DNA of 64,000 nt from Ceriagrion tenellum. Its lineage: Eukaryota; Arthropoda; Insecta; Odonata; Coenagrionidae. The notes beneath the pieces were generated by a model that searched no databases, had not been told where the DNA came from, and saw only the letters and a program-made list of their open reading frames with translations. The stretch is from positions 86,411,696-86,475,695 of the forward strand of contig OY720643.1 in assembly GCA_963169105.1 (NCBI GenBank), read 5' to 3'. The position numbers and the translations under genes were made by a program. Below, piece after piece: positions 25,964 to 37,452 of this stretch; the first letter of the stretch is position 1, and each line of letters opens with the position of its first letter.

Positions 25964-27579
25964 TACTTGGGCCGAGGATGAGTTGGGAATATTTTGTGGG
26001 AAGGTTAAGGAAAGAAGAAAAATTTGACGGCTCGTGCCCGATTCCGCATGGCCTCGGATTTTCCGAGAAATTTTGTCATCATATCGTCCAAAAGTTAAGT
26101 CATAGTTAATCATTCGTTCATTCACCAATCATACATTAATAGGTTGAGGTTTGTTGGTGCAGTGACATCACATTCATGATAAATTCGTGGCTTGACCTTT
26201 ATAAGTCCCTTCAGAAGTATTATTCACTTAGGACTGGACAATGTGGAAGGTTGTGGCTGGGGAAATCCGAAGATATGTCGTCACAGTCCCCGGCATATGT
26301 TTTGCATGGCCCTATTCGAGGCTGTGACATAAATATTTCGTCACTGTCGAGGATTTTATATCCCGAGACCCGACCGAGTTAGGCTCATGAATAGCATCCG
26401 TGGTCTTTTAAATGGATGGGAAGCTAATTAATTTTTCTCTAAAACAAAAACTCATCTCGAGATATCATCATTCACCTTTTGATCTCAGCTGTCATAAAAT
26501 CAAAACACGGTGAACTCGTCCAACTTCACCAAATCATCATGTTTACGTCATTGAGGATTGTTGATCGAATACCGCAGTTCATCCATATTTTCACCACGTT
26601 AAATACATGTATATAACCCTACGCGTTTTCAAGTTCGAGACTATTGAAGGGAAATTAAATTATGTTTGATAATTATTTGAATTTTAAGTCGAATAATGTG
26701 TGTAAAGTTATGCCTGGGACAGTCAACGTGTCGAACTTCTCTTTTAGTTGATGAAAATATAACTGAATGAGATTTCTTCTGAAAACAATGAACGCGGAGA
26801 TATGAGAGTTTTATTGAAAACATAATTTGAGCAAGCGTCAAGGCCACAAATAACTGCCTGCAGCAGTTCAAGAGCCTTAAATATATATTAAGCGTAAAGT
26901 TACCGCGGCCACGCGTTTCAAATAGTATTTTCAGCTGATAAAACTATGTTCGCAAAACAATGTGAGAAACACCTGGCTGCCAACATTTCATTATAAAATA
27001 GGTTTACCTTCATCGATACTATAATTTTCTATCCTAATGTGACGTGTATACTTAAGGGGTGTTTGTAACCAGAGCAAAAATTCGCAGTCATTACCATGCA
27101 TTCCGAAACGAATATTGCATTTCGTGGGATTTAGGCGCCGTCAATTTGCTGATTCCTGTGTACCAATAACTTTGACTTTATAACTTTGGTTATCATTGAA
27201 CAATATTTCTTATTCCTGCTCTGTTCATTCCGTTCAAATAAATAAATTTGATAGTGTACATATTGTATATATTTACTTGAAATCCTCCATGAACTTCGTG
27301 GTGGAAGAGGACGCGTAAGTAGCGTGATGTAAAGAGCTTATACTTTGTTAGTTATTGGGATATGAATGCATATTTCTGTTCCATGAGATATATTTTTCAC
27401 TGTCAACTTCCATTTATTTATATACTAAATGTTCTTTATTTCTCAAAATATTATAATAAATTGTTCAATACCTTACCTTGAAATCCCCTAAAATATCAGA
27501 TATACCGTTAATAACCAGCCAATTTGTAAATGTCAAAAACCACGAATTTCCACAAAAATAGGTATCAAGCGATACCATA

Positions 27580-27606
27580 GATGAATGAATGATGATGATG
27601 ATGATA
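27580..27606. repeat. (GAT)n-like microsatellite
   Basis: gatgaatgaatgatgatgat and two further units. Confidence 0.9.
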
Positions 27607-28499
27607 GGCGTTTAAGAAATCCTAGATTTTAAGTGCCTCATTGCCAAAGTTTTGCTACAATTTATTTACTTCTTCAGTCCTTTGAGTGATTTGATTATGA
27701 TCGAGTGAGTGTGGCTACTTCATTACTACCTCTCATATTTATTTCATCATCTATTACATCCAAAAGCCTATTTTATATATGAGAGAAAACGATGTCTCTA
27801 TACAAAGAAGGTGGAGAAGCTGTATGGATACCATAAATTGTCACCAGTATCGGTGGAAGGCATTGGATGAGTCCAAATGGACTTAGAAACCGCCGGAAGA
27901 ACCTTTGGGGCCGACCCGTCAAATCACCGAGTACCTTTGTTTGTTCTTCCCCGTCTTTCCCTTTTCTTCTTCCTCATTTCATTTCCACTCGGATTCGCCG
28001 TCCGAGCCTGGACCTTTCCCCCCATCTTCGCTAGGTTTCTTTCCGCTCTCCGAAGATCAAGCGCCCGTGTAAACCCTGGCTCATCCAGCCAGGGGCCATT
28101 TACAGGAATCCATTTTTGTCCTCGCCGGAAATCCTCTCGACTAACAAATCGTATTTCCAATTTATTCACGGTCCCTTTCTTGCTTCCTCATCACCAGTCC
28201 CTCTTTCTGGTGGACGCCATATGCATGAAGAGTGAGCCCATGGACCTCCGTCCTCAGGAGAGGCTCATGTCCTATATTCGTCGTTTTTTGAAAAAGAAAA
28301 TCGGAGAGTCAGAACTGATGTTTACTCACCGGCATTGATGTCTAGTCCTGTGGTCAATGTACACATCGCTCTTCACTTATTATTGTGGGGGTTTAATTTC
28401 TTTAGATCGGATGTAGGGGAGTTTAAAGGACCGTTTACAACACTTTCACCAGTAATGGCATAACTTAATCACCAAATAATTTTAATTGTTTAGCGCAAT

Positions 28500-28700
28500 G
28501 GCCGCTTTACACGGTATATTTTACTGTACAAACAAATTTATGAATTCCTTCACGAAGGAAATTGTACCATGTAAAGCGGCATATTGTTTGATTTTCTAAA
28601 TGACTTTACAGGAAATAGAATCTGCTCTAGTTCCACTCAGTTTCCTGTACATTCTATGATAAATTTGTTTGTACAATAAAATGTACCGCGTAAAGCGGCC
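28500..28700. mobile_element. MITE-like element with 41-bp terminal inverted repeats
   Basis: The left end ggccgctttacacggtatat and the right end (reversed) ggccgctttacgcggtacat match over 41 bp. An additional inner copy of the end (tgtaccatgtaaagcggc) lies at about 28563-28580, so the left 80 bp can fold on its own. A target-site duplication is not clear, so the superfamily was not assigned. Confidence 0.75.
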
Positions 28701-29177
28701 TTAATTCTTAGTTTTTTACTCGCCATAACTCCAATTCATTTTTTTCTATTCCAAATCATAATGTTCTCTCAATTTTACAAGTTCAATTATTTTCGTAGAA
28801 TTTTTGATTTTAGATAGATCACAATTTATTGTTAGACTAGATTTGTCTTTTAAACAATAAGTTATCATTACATACCTGAAAAGACTTTCCTCGAAGTAAC
28901 ATTGCTATGAGTCCTAAGAATTCTATTTAAAATAACGCTGCAAATAATATTCAAATGATCTACCTTGAGAAAGTTTTGTTACACGCTCTAAGCTTTAAAT
29001 TGTTCAATTACCTCCAATTGGTTGAAGCTTCCCTGATAAGTATTTTTTCTTTTAGTGCATAAAATACAAAATTGAACAAATCAAAAGGATTTCGTAAATT
29101 AATTATTCTTTATACGTTGTGAAATCAAAATATTTTAATTAAATAGAGCCATATTCGTCGAAAAATTTGTGACTTTT

Positions 29178-29408
29178 TCATTTCACGGGATCCCAAGTAT
29201 AAGTTTCAAAGGTTTCAAACATATTCTCGGCGTTCTTTCTTTCATGCTGACACGGTGCGACATATGTTGCATTGCAAGTCTCTCCTGGGATCAGTGGAGA
29301 TCCACAACATGTGCCTCGTTTCTTTTGCATAAGACTAGAACTATCGCTGGATATGTCTTTACCATTCCATAAGTGATCATACGCAGCCAAACTTTCTCTA
29401 GCACGTAA
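29178..29408 (-). CDS. Exon-like frame with stop, unknown gene (3' piece)
   Basis: The acceptor ggaattttttcag precedes 29408 on the - strand. The frame runs 76 codons from LRARESLAAYDHLWNGKDIS to a TGA at 29178-29180. It holds four Cys in the middle (RGTCCGSPLIPGETCNATYVAPC) and one NAT sequon, which could suggest a secreted or extracellular domain. It is in phase 0 with the donor at 29535, giving a 127-bp intron (GTAAAA...TTTCAG). No family was recognised and no clear AATAAA follows. A spurious model in AT-rich DNA cannot be excluded. Confidence 0.25.
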   Translation of the reverse strand, partial: LRARESLAAYDHLWNGKDISSDSSSLMQKKRGTCCGSPLIPGETCNATYVAPCQHERKNAENMFETFETYTWDPVK

Positions 29409-29535
29409 CTGAAAAAATTCCATTTAGCGACCGTCTTCCTAATTATTAATACAATCTATCTGGGCCAAATTAAGCATGAAAAAATATTTAATTCGTGAAC
29501 ACACAAAGAGGAATGATGAACGACATTGCTTTTAC

Positions 29536-29772
29536 CTGGTTTGATGTCGATATCTGCTGTAATTTGGCTAAATGCCTGCGATGCCAGTGTAACTTGTGAG
29601 TCGGGATTTTGCTTTGCATTGCGGTGATAGTTGTGTACGGCGAAAGGTTAATCAATAGTGATAACACGGATCCATTCTCTTGATATTTCCGAGAGACATT
29701 AGAATGTCGCGCTACTCTTTCTGGCGAAAATGAAAATATTTTCACATGATACGCTATATGAGAACTAAACAT
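29536..29772 (-). CDS. Exon-like frame, unknown gene (5' piece, upstream limit unknown)
   Basis: A - strand frame is open from 29772 to a phase-0 donor CAG|GTAAAA at 29536/29535, and joins in frame to the piece ending at 29178. The last residues before the donor are KLHWHRRHLAKLQQISTSNQ. A second frame across the same DNA (beginning PFAVHNYHRNAKQN, ending in phase 1) looks at least as protein-like but does not join the next piece without a stop. The frame choice is therefore uncertain and the 5' boundary was not determined. Confidence 0.2.
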
Positions 29773-30870
29773 TACGTTATACTTTTAAGTTTGTTTAGTA
29801 AGTTTGGCTTAAAAATTTGTCAAGTGTCCCGTAAACAGTGTTCAAAAAGCTAAGGGCACGAAGTTTTTTCCGAAAATTTCTGCTACTTTAGTAAATTTTA
29901 GCATTGTCATTACCTTTTTATAATTGCTGTATTCTACTAATAGATGGAACCAATAAACAACTGGACCTTGTGAACTTGTTTTTCAGGGCTTCATTGGTAA
30001 TTTTGTGATTTATTATCAAATTGCAAGAAATGTTAATCTCTTGTTGGTGTACAGCGTTCATTGCCTAGAAGAAATGGGATAGGGACGAACGCAAATGTGA
30101 AATTACATTTTGCATATTTTAGTATATTGCACGTACTTCATTATGAAGTCACCTTTTGTTCACCGGAGATTCATGTGATATTATGTATTTGACATGCCTA
30201 TCTAATGAATGTCCATTTCCTGTGGAACTGCTCATCTTCCCGTACATTTTTCTGTCTGCGAAATATATAGAAATACATTCACTCTACCGGCGGTTACAAA
30301 ATTAATTTTGTCTTTTGTGCGCTATTTAAGTGGGTGGTTTTTGGGTTTATGTAACGTCTGTCTTGAATAAGTTTCCATTAGAAAGTCATAAAATACTGAA
30401 GTATCCTGATGGGATAGCACTTATATTTTCTGCCCTATGCAGAAGTGGCTGATCGTAATTAGCTCTCACTTGTGGGAATTCAAATTTCATTCTGTGAGTA
30501 TAATTTACTGTAACACTGCGATTTTTCTCTCTCCGTAATACCATCTCTTATATTATTGTCTCCAAATATTTTTCTTCTTTAGTCGGAATTTTTACGAACT
30601 AACATCGCTTGACTGGGAACGATATTTATTTTAGCGTCTTGAAATTTTGAAGTTGAATCCTCAAGCGCTTAATTCGAAAAGCCACATATTTCTTCTGTTC
30701 TTATTGGTCCCTCCTCTTTGATAACGACTAGAAATATTGCCATAACTATTACTAAAAGTGGAATTTTTACACTGTTTTGGGATGTTTTGGATAAATTAAG
30801 CCAATAACTCTATAGTAAACTATTTTTGCTTGATTTTATGACACTTCAAGGTACTGGAATTGCACTTAAA

Positions 30871-31053
30871 TTACCACCAAGAGCCCACACAGGGAAGCTT
30901 GTTTTTGTTCCAATCAAAGCCGGAGACGAATATTTCATGTAACTCGTCTTTTATTAGTTGTGAATCCAATTCGTTCCTTGATATCAAAATATGCATGTAT
31001 TTTTGATTAGCCAGCAGCGCATAGGCTCCAATAAATGATTTTTCAGAAGTCAT
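30871..31053 (-). CDS. Short protein-like frame, unknown
   Basis: This 60-codon - strand frame begins MTSEKSFIGAYALLANQKYM, continues with acidic DELHEIFVSGFDWNKNK and ends LPCVGSWW before TAA. A weak donor (GGTG|GTAATT) overlaps the end. No convincing acceptor precedes it. The composition is protein-like, and it lies between the other - strand exon candidates (29.2-29.8 kb and 33.1 kb), so all could belong to one gene, but no shared domain was recognised. Confidence 0.18.
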   Translation of the reverse strand: MTSEKSFIGAYALLANQKYMHILISRNELDSQLIKDELHEIFVSGFDWNKNKLPCVGSWW

Positions 31054-33106
31054 TTATTGTCGTTTTTCCACCTTACTTTCTAAAAATGTTCTCAGCTGCC
31101 TGTGAAGGTTAAACGATTTGAACTGCAACAAACCGCGTTCAAAAGCTATTTTTACTAATAGTTCACTTACTTTATTTGACCCGCCCCCCTCCATGACTTC
31201 TAGAATTTTTATCTGTACATCCGGAGAGATGCAAATTTACAAATACAGAGTGGGAAAGTAGTTTGTTTTTTTCTAAAAATAACCCCTAGTGGCCAGTATT
31301 TCCCCTTTTAATTCTTTTTTTTTCATTTAGATTTTTTTTCTGTGCCCTTAAAAACTTTAATAACTGGGCTACCGTTTCAATTTCAGCCTATAAACTGTGA
31401 TAATGACTGCTTAGTTTTAGTTGATACCCTAAAAAGGGCATTACCTAACTTAAAAAATCAGTCGTAAACCTCGGAGAATTGATTCATCTGATCATTTTTT
31501 TAAAACATTTTTTTGTTGCTTGGCATAAAGATGTCTATTTGGATGTGGTTTGTGGATATTGAGCTAATGAGGAGATATTGATGAGAGATATGCTGGCAAA
31601 TCAAACTAATACGATAAATTAAAACGAGACTTGATATCTATATCCAAATTTAATTATAAGTGTCCTTATGTCAGTGTATCCTTAATTGCCCTCTAGAAGG
31701 CAACAGTCAAACAGCAATTATTTGTTGATCGTTTACTGTGTAATTTGGTTGTTTAAACAATATAGCCCATGAGGGAAACATTTGCTATTACACTGCCTTT
31801 GGGAAAGTGATAACATTTTCATATATCAAGTGCGCCTGACAAGTTATTACTTACCCTAGGATATATTATTAATTACTGTTACCCGACTATATCTAGCTAT
31901 ATTTTTTTCTCTGAAAGGAGTGATCGATGGATGGAATTGCCTTCCAATGATCTATTCTAGAAATGACCCAAGTAGTCTAGGTCAGTTATTCTACAAAGAC
32001 TTGATGGACCTTTTCAAGAACTGTGCTTATACCTGATTTCATTTCATCATCCGTTTTTATTGTGGAAGCAGTGAAGGATTTGAAAAGTTCACGCACAAGT
32101 GACTCGTTACAACTTCTAGGTACTATTCATTCAAGGATTTTGTACGTGAGAAGCTCGCAAAATATGAACACCAGCAATCTAAAGTATGCCGTGTGCAATA
32201 TTCTAGGCACATGTAAACCGATAAAATGTGTGCGCAAACACTATGTTAACATCTATTTTGTAAGAAATTTGATGCTGAGTTGGACGTTAATATTTTTCCT
32301 GCATTTTTAGGCAGTCTGAAATATAAAAAGACTCGTTTTTCAAAGGCCTAATTTTACTTGCTGTAGGTGTTTCATTAACTGAAGGAATGTGGATTTTGTA
32401 CTTTTCCGATTTAAATTGGATAGTAATTATTAAATGCATACTTACTTTGTGTTTTTCAGATGACTTATTATTCACAAATGATATACATTAACTTTACACC
32501 TGTATCTGAACATTTAAAACGTTTTTATTAAAGCGAATTCGTATACGTATTTTAAGTTCTCAGTTAAATAAAAAGAGTACTGATCATTAGAATTTGTATA
32601 TCTCAAACTGAGATACGTCTAAAATTAAGTCGCGTTTCTCTTGTGAGAAGGTCAGTTGCAATAAGTATTAGAAACCAAGTTTTTAAAAAATAAACTCTCT
32701 TATGCCCACATTTTTATATTATCCTACATTTGGAGTGGGCCCCAGATTGGTTTCAATTGGAAAGTCAAAATGCTGCAATAATAAAAGAACAAGAAAGAAA
32801 AATGAGAGTTATTCTTAAAATGCTTTATTCTATTTAACTCTCCAAGGCACATTTGTTCTGATAGTGAATTTTTTAAAGCATTCCCTAAATTTTTTAAATG
32901 ATTAAATAAAATAGAGATTGAAAATAAACTTTGTAATTAAGATACATGACTCGGTACCACTATTTTATGTAATTCAATGGAAGAATAAATTATAAAGCTT
33001 ATCTCTTGCTACATTGGAGGAAAACTTTTTTTCTGCTTCTACATGCTGCAATAATGAATAATGCAGCTAGTTGTCAATATTAACACCTCTTTCAGGACAC
33101 TCTTAC

Positions 33107-33274
33107 GTGTTTCACTTGGTTCATTTGATAATGAAGAAAAAAGGCCCATTTTGACAGTGAGAAGTCGATTGTTTTTAGAGCATCATTTTTTTCTCCATCT
33201 TCATCAATACCATAAACTTTAATTTTCATGTAACGAGGAAATAACCAATCGTTTTTATCTTTAAAATTACCGGT
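33107..33274 (-). CDS. Exon-like frame, phase 0-0, unknown gene
   Basis: On the - strand a pyrimidine-rich acceptor (tttccaattttcatgcag) is followed at 33274 by 56 open codons, then a good donor (GTAAGA) after 33107. The exon would be 168 bp, phase 0 on both sides. The peptide begins TGNFKDKNDWLFPRYMKIKV and continues with YGIDEDGEKND and a Trp/His/Gln-containing end (KWAFFLHYQMNQ). The composition looks like a folded protein rather than translated non-coding DNA. I do not recognise a family. It lies 0.6 kb upstream of the Side FN3 exon on the opposite strand, so if the Ig exons lie further left, this gene would be nested in a Side intron. An old retrocopy or transposon exon is also possible. 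Confidence 0.35.
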
Positions 33275-33867
33275 CTGCATGAAAATTGGAAAACAATTAT
33301 CCATTGAATATTAATGTTTTTTGCGTTAGCCCTCTTGCCCTCAAACAATGGCGAAAAAATTAAACATAAATTTATAGTCCCTAATTAGTGAAATTAGGAG
33401 CCACTAGGTATCGGTTTTTTGTTCCTTGCTACACATTTGAGTAAAATATTGCTACTTAATGGTTATTTTTTGGCTAAATCAACAAATGTTTAATAATAAC
33501 AAAATATCTCTAAATTTAATTCCTTATTTACCTATACTTTTGTCTTTAGAGGTTATATCATATGAGTAGTGGAGAAATTTTATGTTTTGGCTTCTATCAA
33601 AGTAGGACAAAAACGAGGATTACTGTCATTAAAACCCTTTCATAATAGTGAATGTATTTAATATTTCAATCTAAAAGTATGAAATTATTATAGTGTTTAC
33701 GATTGGCTGGAAATAAAATTGTGTATCGGTCATCATATTTTCTCATACGGCTGGAAGTTCAATCGTTTTCGGAGTTTTATGATTGTTGATCACATCCGTT
33801 TCATAACGGGCAAAATGTTCGAAAACGGGGATTGAATGTCATTCTGATCTGTATATTCCTCTTCCAG

Positions 33868-34179
33868 GACATCCTGATCCAGTTCACAACTGCTCCATCT
33901 CGAACGCTTCCCTTCATTCCTTCGCCGTGCGTTGCTCCGAGGGATTCAATGGTGGCCTCCCGCAGGCCTTCCTGCTCGAGGTTAAGGAAGCGGAGAGTCA
34001 GCGTCTGCGGGCCAATGTCACCTCCCTTAGGGCACCTAAGTTCGAGGTGGCGGGGCTCGAACCGGGGCTCTCCTACCACGCCACCGTCATCGCCTTCAAC
34101 CAGAAAGGACGCAGCGACGGCGTCGTGCTGACGGCTTCAACTGTCCGCCTCCCGGAAAGACAGCTGACGGTCGAGAAAG
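33868..34179 (+). CDS. Sidestep-family receptor, FN3-domain exon (partial gene)
   Basis: This internal coding exon has an acceptor cttccag just before 33868 and a donor GTGCGT just after 34179. The reading frame starts at 33870 (phase 1 in, phase 1 out) and encodes 103 residues from HPDPVHNCSISN onward. Conserved features are a Cys near the start (HNCSI), then VRCSEGFNGGLPQAF, FEVAGLEPGLSYHATV and AFNQKGRS. These fit the strands of the membrane-proximal fibronectin type III domain of Side-family proteins. Two N-glycosylation sequons (NAS, NVT) fit an extracellular location. In Drosophila, Side proteins are cell-surface ligands for Beat receptors and act in axon guidance and synaptic partner choice. 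The exon is much richer in G+C than the DNA around it. Ig-domain exons must precede it but were not found here. The family call is strong; the paralogue (Side-I to Side-VIII) is not resolved. Confidence 0.88.
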
Positions 34180-36628
34180 GTGCGTGCCATTTTTTTATGT
34201 CCTTTGGGTGAGAAGATTTACGTACCTTTTCAGTGTAAGGCCTAAAACAGATAATTTAAGTTATCTCTTTCCAAGCACTGAGAGTAAAATCACATGAACA
34301 AAAAAAGTTTTACTTCCTTAGCGTTACAATAGTAAGGTTACGCTTCTCACAAGAGGTATAATTTTAAGAAATAGCTATTGGATGTGGTCCATTTGGGATT
34401 TGATGAATAGATTTGCTGGAAAAACTGTAAAACATGTTGTCAAGTGCATTTTGAAATAGTCATCTCAATCTATGTCGTTGTAATTGCTATACAAGTGCAA
34501 TCACGATATTGAAGTTCAATGTAAGGAAACTCTCGTTAGATATAAAGAATTTTATGTTAAATAAAACGTTATTTAATAATTTTCTAATATTTTAGACATA
34601 CAATAATCTTCAGCCGAGTTCTTATCTTACCATGTTTAAAATGAGCTGGTATCACGTGTCGTGAAATAGCGATAAAATCTAGCATATTCGGCTGATAAAA
34701 CAACGTTCAGGTTGAATTTTGGAAATCGGATTGATTGCGGATATTTATAAAGCAAAATTTCTTGTATTTAATTTTACCCTAATCATTAAAGAGCTCCATA
34801 TTTCTGGTTCTGCGAACCAAAACCCGTTAGAGCTGTGTCGCATTGTAATACCCAGGGCATAAATGTTGCATGATTCCATATCTATATTATGCCTGCTCTA
34901 TCCCATTGATGACGGGTATAAATTAAAATTTACATTCATTTTGCCAACTATAATGATGTAGCAACGTACAATTATACAAATGCCTAGCGATATCATCATA
35001 ACCGCCCAATAATGAATAATGCAATACAACACAGAGCTTTTCTCATAGATACATAAATGATTTAAGAACAAAGAATATTCAAATCGCGGGTATAAATAGA
35101 GAATGTATATTTGTTAGAATAGTGTTTAACTTTTCAATTTTTGTTACGTAAAATAGTTAACTTCATCTTTTTTTATTTCAATTTGTACTACAATTTTACC
35201 TCAATATGTCGGTGATTCTAGTCCAGATAATATATGAAATATTTTTGCTTTATCTGAAATTTATAATAACGTGACTGGGCGCATTCTCTAAAAAATTATA
35301 GCAAGTGAGTTTACTATTTTTTAGCCGTTTTTTATGCTAATATTTGTGAGAGATTTTCCTGTGAAAGCCCTCAAGCCCTTAGTCCAATATAAATGTGGAC
35401 CTACCTGCCTAACTCAGGAAACACCGGCCAAAATCGTTAACGTTAATTTTACGTAAGACCCTCGAGCACATTTTTTTTAGCAATATCATGACATTCCTAG
35501 ACTATCATACCTCCTTACATAGCAGTCAGCTAGTAAAAAAGCAAGTTGACGCGATATTCCTTGATCACACTGCGGGTATTTGTGTACCAAATACTTCCGA
35601 TTAATCCGAATCTAAATTCTGAGGTGGAGTGAACCTGTCCTAAGTGAAAGAAGGAACTATTTTGTTTCGTATCTGAAAGAGAAGTCAAGTGTTGTCATAC
35701 TAATAAACTGAGATGGCTAGTAAAATTGAGTAATAAATGAATAAAATTGAATTATAAATAAATTTAAAAATCATAGACGGAATAATTTTAGTTTTAAAAA
35801 GTGTTAATTTAAAAAGTGTTAAAGCTATTAATTATAGAATCAAAATAAAATTATCCATTGAAAAGCTAATAAAAAATATTATGACACTCATATAATGCAA
35901 AAATTGATGTTTAAAAATTAAATTTTTCCTTCAAGTAAATATTGTATATTTTCCCCCACTGGGTCCCTCCCTTTGTTTTAGTCCTTTCAAAGGCTATTTA
36001 ATATTGAATTCCCCATTTCCACATAAACAATACTTCACTTATAAATTATTATCCGTGATGCATTGAATTTGTGAAATGACCTTTTCTTGTGAGCTCCGCA
36101 CGATTTTAATTACGCGCCTACCTACTTTTCCTACCGGGCATTATATCATGCTTCAAATTCGTACTTGTTTCGTACCGCTTACAGCTCAGTGAATAACGGA
36201 ACCCCTAAGGTGGAAAATGTCCTTTACAGTACAATGTTGTATCCAATTTTATTCCTGGATGGAACAATAGCTCGCCTCCCCCTAAATCTGCGTTCCCAGA
36301 GAGAAAAATCCCTACTGTAAGTGTACTGTTCTTAGTCTTAAACTTACTAAACTGAGCAGTTCCAGTTCCTATAACTATTCTGGTCCTTATTGTTGCTGAA
36401 TTGTGAAGGATAATTGGCACTGGAAGTGTACTGTTGCAATAACTGTACTGCAAAAATTCTGTTAAATTTGGCAAATTGTACTGTTCGTTTCAAATTTAGT
36501 AGCCTTGAGCGCACTTCCAGTCCAGTTACAATACATATGATGAAGTGATAAAACTTGGTAATCTCCACACAAATTTATCAATAAACTTTACACCTTCAGT
36601 TGTCACTTCGTTGAAGTATTTTATATTC

Positions 36629-36818
36629 AAATCCATATTAAAAATAAGCTTTGGACTTTTCCACATTTACTTATTGAAACGTACGACGTGACACTATCGT
36701 AACGATTAATAAATAAAGTATAATCAATTGTACCTGAAGATAAATCAAGCTGCAAAACGCGTTGTACGCTTCAATAAATAAATGTGGAAAAGTACAAAGC
36801 TAATTTTCAATATGGATT
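36629..36818. repeat. Inverted repeat pair with Penelope-type signature (hammerhead relic)
   Basis: Arm 36629-36687 is the near-complete reverse complement of 36761-36818; the shared core includes cttcaataaataaatgtgg and AAAGT.CAAAGCT. Just before the right arm, 36733-36767 reads cctgaaga...caaaacgcgttgtac, resembling box 1 CUGAAGA and a mutated box 2 (CAAA for GAAA) followed by the CGCG/U segment seen in Penelope hammerheads. No helix II can be drawn. I read it as an inverted terminal-repeat pair whose coding body has been lost. A generic foldback MITE is the alternative. Confidence 0.5.
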
Positions 36819-36982
36819 CTAACTCATTAAATTATAACCGACATGGGTTTCAGGAACTGAGTGCTATTTTCAAGGTACTGTTTTCTCGTGTGACTGAGTG
36901 TATACATGGGTAAGGGTTTTACCCGTATACAAAGGTTTTTCCTACCCATGTATAAGGGTTTTTTCTCCCTCTCCCTCCACCC

Positions 36983-37167
36983 TTAACCTTGTAAGTACGG
37001 CATGACGTGATATCATGTCATGGGTACCGTGAGTTATCCAGCTTTCACTAGGCCCCCTAATGAAAGCTGAAACTCTCACGGTACCCATGACGCGATATCA
37101 CGTCAACAGCATCAGCGTAAAGACAACCATGACGTGATATCACGTTATGTCGCACTCAAAGGGTTAA
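36983..37167. mobile_element. piggyBac-type MITE with TTAA target sites
   Basis: TTAA occurs at both ends (36983-36986 and 37164-37167). The right end reads CACTCAAAGGG|TTAA, so in reverse it is TTAA|CCCTTTGAGTG; the left end is TTAA|CCTTGTAAGT. The terminal inverted repeats align for about 35 bp, including GACGTGATATCA. A nested palindrome (37018-37092, GGGTACCGTGAG arms) fills the middle. It has no coding capacity and lies inside the Side intron, 285 bp upstream of the TM exon. Confidence 0.8.
37018..37092. repeat. Internal palindrome of the piggyBac-type MITE
   Basis: Arms read tcatgggtaccgtgag and ctctcacggtacccatga, followed inward by AGCTTTCA and TGAAAGCT around a short loop of C-rich DNA. 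The whole element can fold into one long stem. Confidence 0.85.
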
Positions 37168-37300
37168 GCATATATACAATCAGCCATTTAAGACAACAGT
37201 ACCTCGAAAATTGCACTCAGTTGCTGAAGCCCGGGTTGGTCCTAATTTAATAAATTTAGTGTAGAGTTTGCCAATTTTTTTTTTCATTTCATCTTATATA

Positions 37301-37333
37301 TCCAAAACTTCCACCAAGTAACGCCTGAAATAG
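37301..37333 (+). repeat. Dispersed motif, copy 1 (in Side intron)
   Basis: It reads aaaacttccaccaagtaacg then cctgaaatag. It is more diverged at its left end than the other two copies. Confidence 0.6.
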
Positions 37334-37452
37334 TTACGTTTGATAAGTTACAGGAGCTCGTGAATAGATACACCTTAGTTATAGCACAATTATTTTGTTA
37401 CGTCACAGGTAACTTCCTTCCAAGTGTTAACTTCTTCCGTTTCCTTACGCAG

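Larger units (their letters stand above)
24221..28499. other. No gene recognised
   Basis: GC-richer patches at 24770-25100, 25420-25920 and 27880-28260 break otherwise AT-rich DNA. The 153-codon + strand frame at 27877-28338 is the longest of these but shows no domain and no conserved motif. Confidence 0.5.
34180..37452 (+). other. Side-family intron between FN3 and TM exons
   Basis: This 3,273-bp phase-1 intron starts GTGCGT and ends ACGCAG. It is AT-rich and carries at least three repeat insertions: the inverted-repeat pair at 36629-36818, the piggyBac-type MITE at 36983-37167 and a dispersed 30-bp motif at 37301-37333. No alternative exon was recognised. The stretch 34200-36600 shows nothing beyond simple AT-rich DNA. 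Confidence 0.8.

Noticed and set aside
26885..26945. Further hammerhead-like order on the - strand (CUGAAAA ... GAAACGCGUGG)
   Set aside because: Box 1 lacks the required G8, no helix II forms and position 17 would be G.
27877..28338. 153-codon + strand frame starting MDLETAGRTFGADPS
   Set aside because: No domain, no splice context, and competing frames on the other strand; it sits in a GC-richer patch where stops are rarer.
32287..32475. - strand frame flanked by a GTAAGT donor and a TTTCAG acceptor
   Set aside because: The donor lies upstream of the acceptor, so the frame would be intron; no open exon could be built on either side.
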